DNA of 8,652 bases, from positions 1-8,652 of the forward strand of contig JBJHCE010000130.1 in NCBI GenBank assembly GCA_050485865.1. The letters run 5' to 3'. The stretch is from SKNW01 sp050485865. Lineage in GTDB: Bacteria > Gemmatimonadota > Gemmatimonadetes > Longimicrobiales > Gaopeijiaceae. The notes beneath the pieces were generated by a model. It was not told where the DNA came from and ran no database searches. It worked only from the letters and a program-made list of their open reading frames with translations. A program made the position numbers and the translations under genes. This document shows, in pieces, positions 1-5,742 of this stretch. Every line of letters begins with the position of its first letter. Positions within the stretch are counted from its first letter, which is position 1.

Positions 1-265
1 TCCCCGGAGGGCTCCATCCACCTGAGCGCACCCCGGACCACCGCGAACGCATCCTGGGGGCGCGCCTCGGCCAGGTCGGCGACGATCGCCGCGTATGGAC
101 CGAGGGGCGAACCGAGCGTCGCACCGACGGTCGAGCCGATGGTCGTATCGCGGGCCGGTTCCGGGTCCACCCCCCCGCCGGTCCCGCGCCCAGCAGGAGG
201 AGGCCTCCGAGCAGCCACCCGCCCCGCGCAATCGCACCCGCTCGAACTGTCGCCATTCTTTGCAT
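1..265 (-). CDS. Secreted protein of unknown function, 5' part only, with apparent frameshift
   Basis: I do not recognise this protein. From the ATG at 265 (or the in-frame ATG at 256, better placed behind a GGGGG run) the reading begins with a convincing signal peptide: basic residues, then a core reading GWLLGGLLLLGAGPA. After the run of seven G (plus-strand C at 170-176) this frame becomes arginine/serine-rich nonsense. The frame one base away reads VDPEPARDTTIGSTVGATLG, continuing to the window edge with high G/C at third positions. One extra G in the run would join the two into a single protein of at least 88 residues that continues past position 1. So this is either a real frameshift or a homopolymer sequencing error. 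The gene lies 19 nt downstream of the DUF983 gene on the same strand, so the two are probably co-transcribed. The mature part has no cysteine for lipid attachment and is probably periplasmic or exported. Confidence 0.6.
   Translation of the reverse strand, partial: MQRMATVRAGAIARGGWLLGGLLLLGAGPAGGWTRNRPAIRPSARPSVRRSVRPSVHTRRSSPTWPRRAPRMRSRWSGVRSGGWSPPG
170..176 (-). other. Homopolymer of seven C/G at the apparent frameshift
   Basis: The signal-peptide frame and the downstream coding frame of the leftmost gene meet at this run. An eighth G on the minus strand restores one continuous reading frame. Confidence 0.6.
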
Positions 266-284
266 CCCCCGTTCGAGGTCCACG

Positions 285-785
285 CTACCCCACCTGACGC
301 GCCGCCGGCACCTCCGCCTCGTTCTCGCCGTGCCCTTCCAGGTCCTTCAGCGTGACCGGGCGGAAGGCCAGGTCAATGGCGAGCCAGATCGTTTTCGCCC
401 ACGGGTAGAAGAGCACCGGAAGCGGAATCACGAGGAGCACGAGCCCCCACTTGAGGGCGTTCCATGGTACGTCGGGCCAGGTGAGGAGGATCCCGGCGAG
501 CGCCCCCGCGCAGATCAGGAGTTCGGCGGTGACGAAGTTCACCACGAAGCTCCCGATGAAGTAGTCGTCCTCGCCCCGGTCGGTCCGCAGATGACACCCG
601 GCGCACACCGGCGCCATGACGATCCACCGGCGAAAGAGTCCCCCCCGCCCGCAGTTCGGGCAGCGGCGGAGGAGCGCGCGCCCGAGGAGGCGCGCACCAC
701 GGGCCACGCTGAGCTCCCGGGGAGTGGTCCCCCCGTGCGCCGCGAGGGCCGGGGGAACGGAGGCGGTGTCGGGGGTGTTCTCCAT
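285..785 (-). CDS. DUF983 family zinc-ribbon membrane protein
   Basis: This 166-residue protein matches the DUF983 pattern. A cytoplasmic zinc ribbon with paired cysteines C42-x2-C45 and C61-x2-C64 (reading RCPNCGRGGLF, then CAGCHL) is followed by the acidic stretch GEDDYF near 71-76. Two hydrophobic membrane segments follow at about 82-102 and 111-130, then a polar tail. The biochemical role of DUF983 proteins is not established. The start was set at the ATG at 785 because the reading upstream is antisense to the YceI gene; the ribosome-binding site is weak. It is divergent from the YceI gene across only 42 nt and lies 19 nt upstream of a secreted-protein gene on its own strand. The family call is confident; the function is open. 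Confidence 0.85.
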   Translation of the reverse strand: MENTPDTASVPPALAAHGGTTPRELSVARGARLLGRALLRRCPNCGRGGLFRRWIVMAPVCAGCHLRTDRGEDDYFIGSFVVNFVTAELLICAGALAGILLTWPDVPWNALKWGLVLLVIPLPVLFYPWAKTIWLAIDLAFRPVTLKDLEGHGENEAEVPAARQVG

Positions 786-807
786 GGGTTCAAAGCTACC
801 CGAACCC
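786..807. promoter_or_regulatory. Inverted repeat in the divergent DUF983/YceI intergenic gap
   Basis: GGGTTC (786-791) and GAACCC (802-807) form a perfect 6-bp inverted repeat with a 10-nt spacer. It fills half of the 42-nt gap between the divergent DUF983 and YceI starts. A shared operator is possible, but the repeat is short and no clear -35/-10 pair is visible. Confidence 0.25.
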
Positions 808-827
808 GATCCCGAGGACCACGCTCG

Positions 828-1511
828 ATGGCCCTGTCCACCCTCGTCGCCGCCGCCTTCCTCGCGTTTCTTCCGTTGGGGGATGCGAAGGTCTCCGCCC
901 CCCTCGACGTGACCGTCCCCGCTGCTCCCCGGGCGGAGTTCTCCGCCGACACCCTGGTGCTGGTGGTGGCCGAGGAGGGGAACCGGGCGCGCTACCGGGT
1001 CCGGGAGCAGCTTGCGCGCCTTTCCTTTCCGAACGACGCGGTGGGCGAGACGACGACGATCTCGGGAACGATCATGGTGACCACGGCGGGCGAGGTGCTC
1101 CGCGAGGGGTCCCGGTTCGTGATCCGCCTCGCGGACCTCGAGAGCGACGCCGACCGCCGGGACAATTTCCTCCGGCGAAACACCCTTTCCACCGACCAGT
1201 ATCCCGACGCGTACTTCGTGCCCACGGGCTTCCGGGATCTCCCCTCCCCGGTTCCAACGTCGGGCGAGGCCCGCTTCCTCCTGGACGGCGAACTCACCGT
1301 GCGCGACGTGACCCGCCCCGTGACCTGGGAGGTGGGGGCGGAGTTCGCAGGCGGCGCGGTGATCGGGCGGGCCGAGACCCGGTTCACCTTCGGCGACATG
1401 GGGCTCACGATCCCGAGCGTGGGGTCGGTCCTTTCGATCCGCGACGACATCCGTCTCGAGTTCGATTTCCGCCTGGTCCCCCCGGGGCAGGGGGCGGGGC
1501 AGGGGGAGTGA
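828..1511 (+). CDS. YceI family protein (isoprenoid/lipid-binding fold), secreted
   Basis: This 227-residue protein starts with a hydrophobic export segment (residues 4-18) that has no basic residue before it, so the signal peptide is atypical. The rest is a YceI domain, a lipocalin-like beta-barrel that in characterised members binds polyisoprenoid or other amphiphilic lipids in the periplasm. Hallmarks are the LESD...RD..LRR block at 104-117, the YPDAYF motif at 125-130, the GELTVRDVTRPVTWEV strand pair at 154-169 and the final SIRDDIRLEFDF strand at 203-214. The ATG at 828 has GAGG at 813-816, somewhat far upstream; no ATG or GTG lies just before it in frame. The tesB-like gene follows after 10 nt, so the two are probably co-transcribed. 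What this member binds cannot be told from the sequence. Confidence 0.85.
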   Translation: MALSTLVAAAFLAFLPLGDAKVSAPLDVTVPAAPRAEFSADTLVLVVAEEGNRARYRVREQLARLSFPNDAVGETTTISGTIMVTTAGEVLREGSRFVIRLADLESDADRRDNFLRRNTLSTDQYPDAYFVPTGFRDLPSPVPTSGEARFLLDGELTVRDVTRPVTWEVGAEFAGGAVIGRAETRFTFGDMGLTIPSVGSVLSIRDDIRLEFDFRLVPPGQGAGQGE

Positions 1512-1521
1512 GCCCCGGTCC

Positions 1522-2382
1522 ATGAAGGAGCTCCTCGACCTCCTGGACCTCGAGCCCATCGAGCAGAACATCTGGAGGGGGCAGAACCGGGACATCGGCA
1601 CGGGGCGGGTCTTCGGCGGGCAGGTGCTGGCCCAGGCCCTCGTGGCGGCGCGGCGCACCGTGGCCGACGACGACCCCCCCCGTGAGGCCCACTCCCTCCA
1701 CGCCTACTTCATTCTGGCAGGTGACCTGAGGGCCCCCATCGTCTACTTCGTGGACACCCTCCGGGACGGCGGGAGCTTCACCACCCGGCGGGTCACGGCG
1801 ATCCAGCACGGGCGCGCGATCTTCAACCTCTCCGCCTCCTTCCACCGCCGGGAGGAGGGGATCGAGCACCAGGCCGACCCGCCCGGGGTGCCGGACCCCG
1901 AGACCCTGATCCCCGAGCTCGAGCGGATCCGGGCCATGGCGCACCTGATCCCGGAGGAGCTCCGCGGGGTCCTGACCCAGGACCGCCCGCTGGACTTCCG
2001 CCCGGTGGACCCCCCGGAGCTGGTGGACCCGGACCCTTCTCCTCCGATCCGCCGCGCCTGGTTCCGGACCACGGGACCCCTCCCCGACGACCCGCTCCTG
2101 CACCAGGCGGCGCTCGCGTACGCGTCGGACTACGGGCTCCTGGCCACCGTGCTTCAGCCCCACGCTCTCACGATACGGGACCCCGCACTCCAGGTGGCCT
2201 CCCTCGACCACGCCCTCTGGTTCCACCGCCCCTTCCGGGCCGACGAGTGGCTCCTCTACGAGGTGGACTCCCCCGTGGCCGCCGGCTCGCGGGGGTTCGC
2301 CCGGGGGCGGGTCTTCACCCGGTCCGGTGTTCTGGTCGCTTCCTCCGCCCAGGAGGGGCTGGCCCGGATGCGGAGGGGGTAG
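1522..2382 (+). CDS. tesB: Acyl-CoA thioesterase II (TesB type)
   Basis: This 286-residue protein is a double-hotdog acyl-CoA thioesterase, which hydrolyses acyl-CoA to free fatty acid and CoA in the cytoplasm. Its length matches E. coli TesB and human ACOT8. The N-terminal hotdog carries RVFGGQVLAQAL (29-40) and HSLHAYFILAGD (57-68). The C-terminal hotdog carries YASDYGLL (200-207), SLDHALWFHRPF (227-238), GSRGFARG (255-262) and SSAQEGL (274-280). The catalytic triad known from E. coli (Asp204, Thr228, Gln278) maps to D203, S227 and Q277. Serine in place of threonine also occurs in ACOT8-type members, so activity is expected. The ATG follows the YceI stop by 10 nt, with a GGGGGAG run inside the YceI end as a likely ribosome-binding site. 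Confidence 0.93.
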   Translation: MKELLDLLDLEPIEQNIWRGQNRDIGTGRVFGGQVLAQALVAARRTVADDDPPREAHSLHAYFILAGDLRAPIVYFVDTLRDGGSFTTRRVTAIQHGRAIFNLSASFHRREEGIEHQADPPGVPDPETLIPELERIRAMAHLIPEELRGVLTQDRPLDFRPVDPPELVDPDPSPPIRRAWFRTTGPLPDDPLLHQAALAYASDYGLLATVLQPHALTIRDPALQVASLDHALWFHRPFRADEWLLYEVDSPVAAGSRGFARGRVFTRSGVLVASSAQEGLARMRRG

Positions 2383-2449
2383 GGGTCTGGCCCGAAGCCG
2401 CGTCGGGTTCCGAGCGATGGGATCCGCGCGGCCGGACCCAACGGTGGCG

Positions 2450-2472
2450 ATAGTATACTATATGTGGTATAT
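2450..2472 (+). promoter_or_regulatory. Promoter and palindromic operator of the HigBA-like locus
   Basis: This is the most AT-rich stretch in the window. ATAGTATACTAT (2450-2461) is a perfect 12-bp palindrome. TATAC (2454-2458) and GTATA (2467-2471) form a second, overlapping inverted repeat. TATACT (2454-2459) and TATATT (2468-2473) are both good -10 candidates; no strong -35 is visible. Overlap of palindrome and promoter just before a toxin-antitoxin pair is typical of autorepression by the antitoxin. Binding itself is inference. Confidence 0.55.
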
Positions 2473-2853
2473 TGCAGGGTGTCTGATCGCCCGCTGAAAC
2501 CCGTCTACTGGATCGGCTCATCGAGAGATGATCTCAGGTCCTTCCCCGAGCCGGTCCTCCAGACGGTGGGGTTCGCCCTTTTCCGCGCTCAGGAAGGGAA
2601 GAAGGCTCCCACGGCGAAACCACTCAAAGGCATCACAAAGGGGGCTGGCGTTCTCGAGATCGTGGAGAATCACGACGGGGACACCTATCGGGTGGTGTAC
2701 ACCGTCCGTTTTGCGGAATCAGTCTACGTTCTTCATGCGTTTCAGAAGAAGTCCAAGCGGGGCATCCAGACGCCCAAGCACGAGGTGGATACCATCCGAA
2801 GGCGCTACGAGGCGGCACGCGCGCACAACCAGGCGGCAGGAGAGCGTCCATGA
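2464..2853 (+). CDS. HigB-like RelE/ParE-superfamily toxin (Gp49-like)
   Basis: This protein of up to 129 residues matches the phage Gp49-like/HigB branch of the RelE superfamily, toxins that generally act as ribosome-dependent mRNA interferases. Visible family blocks are KPVYWIGSSRDDLRSFP (12-28), AKPLKG (51-56), VLEIVENHDGDTYRVVYTVR (63-82) and YVLHAFQKKSKRGIQTP (88-104). The last is basic and typical of the RNA-cleaving surface. The start is uncertain: GTG at 2464 sits at the promoter itself with no ribosome-binding site, while GTG at 2479 would give a 124-residue protein beginning VSDRPLKP. Either could be leaderless. It overlaps the antitoxin gene by 4 nt (ATGA) in toxin-first order, as in higBA loci. 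G+C is clearly lower than in the flanking genes. Confidence 0.85.
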   Translation: MVYCRVSDRPLKPVYWIGSSRDDLRSFPEPVLQTVGFALFRAQEGKKAPTAKPLKGITKGAGVLEIVENHDGDTYRVVYTVRFAESVYVLHAFQKKSKRGIQTPKHEVDTIRRRYEAARAHNQAAGERP

Positions 2854-3188
2854 CAAACGATCAAGGGCATCCGGAGATCACAAAGGGCGGTCAGAACGTA
2901 TTTGAAGAACTGGGTTTGCCGGATTCGGAGGAGCTGCTCGCGAAGGCCCGGCTCGCCAGCGCCATTTCGGACATCATCACGGGTCGGCACCTGACGCAGA
3001 AGGAGGCCGCTGACCTTCTCGGGACGAGTCAGCCCAAGGTGTCGAACCTCATGAACGGGCGACTGGAAGGGTTCTCGCTGGAGCGCCTTGCCCGGTTCCT
3101 GAACACCCTGGATCGCGATGTGGAGATCGTCGTGAAGCGGCGTCCCAGGTCGCGCAAGAATGCGCGGTTGGTTGTAACGCTGGGTTGA
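2850..3188 (+). CDS. HigA-like XRE family antitoxin
   Basis: This 112-residue protein has the layout of HigA-like antitoxins that partner Gp49-like toxins. An N-terminal segment NVFEELGLPDSEELLAKARL (16-35) precedes a Cro/C1-type helix-turn-helix, LTQKEAADLLGTSQPKVSNL (48-67), followed by GRLEGFSLERLARFL (70-84) and the strand DVEIVVKRRPR (90-100). It is expected to bind and neutralise the upstream toxin and repress the operon through the AT-rich palindrome at 2450-2461. The ATG at 2850 overlaps the toxin stop and has a good AGGAGAG ribosome-binding site at 2839-2845, inside the toxin gene. This would support ample antitoxin synthesis by coupled initiation. The basic C-terminal tail ends at residue 112. 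The family call is secure; which toxin it neutralises is inferred from adjacency. Confidence 0.88.
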   Translation: MTNDQGHPEITKGGQNVFEELGLPDSEELLAKARLASAISDIITGRHLTQKEAADLLGTSQPKVSNLMNGRLEGFSLERLARFLNTLDRDVEIVVKRRPRSRKNARLVVTLG

Positions 3189-3205
3189 ACCGAGAGCACG
3201 TGCAC

Positions 3206-3231
3206 CGGCCGGATCGGCTTCTTCCGGGCCG
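3206..3231 (+). terminator. Weak hairpin after the toxin-antitoxin genes
   Basis: CGGCCGGA (3206-3213) pairs with TCCGGGCCG (3223-3231), giving eight base pairs with one bulged G and a 9-nt loop. There is no T tract, so intrinsic termination is doubtful. The position, 18 nt after the antitoxin stop and before an independent gene, fits a terminator. Confidence 0.2.
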
Positions 3232-3304
3232 CGGGTGCAGCACGGGTCGTCTGGCCAGCAAAGGAAGGTGCCCAGGGCTCCCGACGGACCGTCATTCTTC
3301 CTCG

Positions 3305-3312
3305 AAGGAGAG
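3305..3312 (+). promoter_or_regulatory. Ribosome-binding site of the first propeller lipoprotein
   Basis: AAGGAGAG lies 4 nt before the ATG at 3317. It fixes that start over in-frame upstream alternatives near 3185, which would put non-signal sequence in front of the lipoprotein signal. Confidence 0.6.
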
Positions 3313-3316
3313 AACC

Positions 3317-4438
3317 ATGCTCACCCGCACGGGCTCGCGAGCCGGGTTGCTCCTGACGGCGGCGCTCCTTTCGTCCTGCGACGCCGCCGGCGGGGGTGAG
3401 GACACCCTCTGTCCCGGGCGCTCGATCGAGGTCGAGCAGGTCCATTCCCTCGGTGCGGCCGAGGGGGATGCGGCGCTCTCGAATCCCCTCCCGGTGGTCG
3501 AGGACCAGCGGGGGCGGCTCTGGGTCTTCGGGCAAGGGGCGATGCCCGTCGTGTTCGACGGCGACGGGCGGTGCCTCGCCACCGTGGGCGCGGGGGGGGA
3601 GGGCCCCGGTGAGATGCTCGGTCCGCACCACCTCTGGCTCCTTCCCGGTGACTCCGTCGCGGTCCTCGCATCGCGCAGGCTTCACATCCGGGACCCGGAC
3701 CTCGGCTTCGTGCGGCAGGAGCCGGTACCGCTCCTGGGCGCCGGGGATGCGGTGGTCCTGGACTGGCCCGCGCACGTGGTCGTGAACGCCCTGGACCCGA
3801 CCCCCCAACGGCGGGACCATCCCCTCCACCGGGTCGATTTCTCCGGCCCGGAGCCGTCGGTCGTGGCCTCCTTCGGGGGCGACTGAGAGCCGGTCACGAG
3901 CTCCACCCTCTACACGCGCCTCCCCCGTGCGCTCCTTCCGGATGGGCGCGGCGGCTACTGGTCCACGTCGGCCGACCTCTACCGGGCCGTCCAGTACGGA
4001 CCGGACGACGAGCCCCTGCGCACGGTCGCCCGGCGCCCGGCCTGGTTCCGGGAGCGTTCCGACCTGAGCCCGGGCACCTTCGACCGCCCTCCGTCTCCAC
4101 AGTGCGACGGGGCCGGGCCGGACGAGTCGGGGCTCCTCTGGATGTTCTGCGCGGTGGCATCCCCGGACTACCAGGACGCCCACCCAGCCGGTCCCGATCC
4201 TCCCGGCGCAGTGGCCGGCGTGGCCGAGTACACGGAGGAGCGGATCGACTACGACCGGCTCCACCATACCTGGGTCGAGGTGATCGAACCGGCTGAGGGA
4301 GGGGTCGTCGCGCGCCTGCTCTTCCCGGGATCCGTACTGTCGGTCCTTCCCGGCGCCCGGGTGGCGGTCCGGAGCGTGGCCGATTCCGGCGATCCGCTGG
4401 TCCTGATCTACCGGTTCGAGCTGAACGCCCCCGGGTGA
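3317..4438 (+). pseudogene. Beta-propeller-type lipoprotein interrupted by an in-frame TGA
   Basis: Read through one TGA at 3884-3886 (codon 190), this is a 373-codon gene. The first 189 residues hold a lipoprotein signal peptide with lipobox LSSC (Cys21), then sequence like a six-bladed (6-bladed NHL-type) propeller: GRLWVFG, then VGAGGEGPGEM and LPGDSVAVL. After the TGA the same frame continues for 183 residues without frameshift (EPVTSSTLYTRLPRALLPDG, WSTSADLYRAVQYG, RPAWFRERS), ending RFELNAPG. The next gene is a paralog of almost equal length (385 residues) with the same blade motif and a similar C-terminus, so the full reading is the ancestral gene. As it stands, translation would yield a 189-residue fragment, about half a propeller. 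The distal half has an internal ATG at 4142 but no evident ribosome-binding site. The cause is a recent nonsense mutation, a base-call error, or less likely recoding. Function is unknown; the intact form would be a membrane-anchored envelope protein. Confidence 0.75.
3884..3886 (+). other. Premature in-frame TGA in the first propeller gene
   Basis: This TGA splits two halves in the same frame. One substitution would turn it into TGG, CGA or GGA and restore the gene. The context GGC GAC TGA GAG CCG shows no frameshift. Confidence 0.8.
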
Positions 4439-4514
4439 CCCGACGCTCCTGGCGCACGCAGTTCGTGCAGCAGGGCGGGGTTGCCCCGAGGCCGCGGGCG
4501 TCCGATCGTGGGCC

Positions 4515-4523
4515 GGGAGGAGG
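4515..4523 (+). promoter_or_regulatory. Strong ribosome-binding site of the second propeller lipoprotein
   Basis: GGGAGGAGG lies 7 nt before the ATG at 4531. It rules out the longer in-frame reading from 4435, which would bury the signal peptide. Confidence 0.7.
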
Positions 4524-4530
4524 TGTCCCG

Positions 4531-5688
4531 ATGACCCAGCGCAGGAACGCGAGGATGGTGTCCGGCCCCATTCCGGTCGTGTGGATCGGAATCATGGCGC
4601 TCGCCGCCGGGTGCTCCGAGGGGCCACCTGAAGGCGACGAGACCACCACGGCCCAGGAGGCGGAAGCGGAGATCCTGGCGCCGCGGCTCCGGGCGGCCGA
4701 TTGCCTCGGAGGGGAGTGCCGGATCCAGCTGGACACGGTAGCCCGCATTGCCGACGCCGATGGAACCCTGCCGGAGCAGGCGTATTTCCAGCGCGACAGT
4801 GCCGGCCGGATCTGGGTCACGGGATACATGCGAGACACCATGCTGCGCTTCGATCTCGCATCGGGGACGACCGATACCGTGGGGCGGCTGGGGGACGGGC
4901 CTGGAGAGTTCCGGAGGATCGGTGTCCCCATCATGGGGCCCGGCGACTCGATCCACATCCCCGACCGGGAACTCCAGAGGATCACGGTCGTGGGGCCGGA
5001 TCTCGAGGTGGCGCGGATCGTGCGCTTTCGGTACGGACCCTGGCTGCCCCTCGGTGAGGGCCGGTATCTCCTGTCGGGAGGCACGGGAACGCGCGAGACC
5101 GCCGGGTACCCCCTCCATGTCGTGGTGGAAGATGACCCTGGGATCGAGGCATCGTTCGGTACGGACGATCCGCGGCTCGTGCCCGGACAGAACCACCTGA
5201 CCGGGCGGGTTGTCGGGTACGGATCGGAGGGAACGATCTGGGCGGCGGCGCCGGGTCGCTTCGTGTTCGAGCGCTGGGACCCGCTTCGCCAGGAGCTCAC
5301 CCAGACCCTGGCTCCCCCGGTTCCACCGGAGCTCGCCGGAATCTCGGAGCCCCGTGCCGGGGATCCACGCCGCGCGCGCCCCCCACCCGGGATTTCCCAG
5401 GTCTGGGAGGACGCGGACGCGGTGCTCTGGGTCCTCCTGATGGTCCCGGACCCCGACTGGGCACCCGCAACGGGCGCCTTGCTGCCCTACCTCGAACCGG
5501 ACGCGTACGCCGAGATCTACGACTGGCTGCTCCTGGCCTTGGATCCGGGCTCGGGGACGGTTGTGGCCGAGCAGCGCTTCGACCGAAGGGTGCAGATCCA
5601 CCCGACCCATACCGTGCTCGTCGAAGGTGCTGAGTACGTCGCGGACACCCTGGTCTTCCACCTGTCGATTCCGAAGCTCGTGCGCTGA
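4531..5688 (+). CDS. Beta-propeller-type lipoprotein (6-bladed, NHL-like)
   Basis: This 385-residue lipoprotein is the intact neighbour of the interrupted gene upstream. The signal peptide (basic RRNAR, hydrophobic core 13-26) ends in LAAGC with Cys28 as the likely lipidation site. A negatively charged linker (about 29-50) follows. Blade-like repeats then include GRIWVTGYMRDTMLRFD, VGRLGDGPGEFRRIG and GPGDSIHIPD, and further on GSEGTIWAAAPGRFVFERWD. The VGR-x-G-x-GPGE motif is common in 6-bladed beta-propeller lipoproteins of unknown ligand. The C-terminal strand set around VVAEQRFDRRVQIHPTHTVL matches the end of the upstream paralog. The protein should sit in the cell envelope, possibly as a binding or scaffold protein. 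No catalytic residues can be assigned. It ends 54 nt before the convergent GH3 stop; I saw no strong terminator between them. Confidence 0.8.
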   Translation: MTQRRNARMVSGPIPVVWIGIMALAAGCSEGPPEGDETTTAQEAEAEILAPRLRAADCLGGECRIQLDTVARIADADGTLPEQAYFQRDSAGRIWVTGYMRDTMLRFDLASGTTDTVGRLGDGPGEFRRIGVPIMGPGDSIHIPDRELQRITVVGPDLEVARIVRFRYGPWLPLGEGRYLLSGGTGTRETAGYPLHVVVEDDPGIEASFGTDDPRLVPGQNHLTGRVVGYGSEGTIWAAAPGRFVFERWDPLRQELTQTLAPPVPPELAGISEPRAGDPRRARPPPGISQVWEDADAVLWVLLMVPDPDWAPATGALLPYLEPDAYAEIYDWLLLALDPGSGTVVAEQRFDRRVQIHPTHTVLVEGAEYVADTLVFHLSIPKLVR

Positions 5689-5742
5689 TCTGCCGGCTGG
5701 GGGCCGCAGGCTCGAGGATTCGGCCCGTTCGAGCGGTGGCCC

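Noticed and set aside
786..1658. Long N-terminal extension of the DUF983 frame
   Set aside because: The extension is antisense to the YceI and tesB coding sequence and has no family similarity; the real start is the ATG at 785.
1522..2382. Loss of the catalytic threonine in TesB
   Set aside because: Serine at this position (S227) also occurs in ACOT8-type thioesterases, so it is ordinary variation and not an inactive enzyme.
2390..2408. Terminator after tesB
   Set aside because: CCCGA/TCGGG gives five pairs, with two wobble extensions and no T run; likely chance in GC-rich DNA.
3884..3925. Selenocysteine recoding at the in-frame TGA
   Set aside because: The only nearby stem is GAGC/GCTC, 4 bp, too weak for a SECIS element. 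The family has no redox cysteine at this place, and no selenocysteine genes are in the window.
4454..4468. GCACG-N5-CGTGC hairpin between the two propeller genes
   Set aside because: Five pairs without a T tract or conserved context; no reason to assign a role.
3894..5661. Long minus-strand open frames across the propeller genes (468 and 417 codons)
   Set aside because: They are arginine/proline-rich antisense readings with no domain, signal or ribosome-binding site. The plus strand carries lipoboxes and propeller motifs in the same place.
5689..5742. Terminator between the second propeller gene and GH3
   Set aside because: Only a 5-bp CTCGA/TCGAG stem (5711-5733) with a 13-nt loop and no T tract; not convincing.
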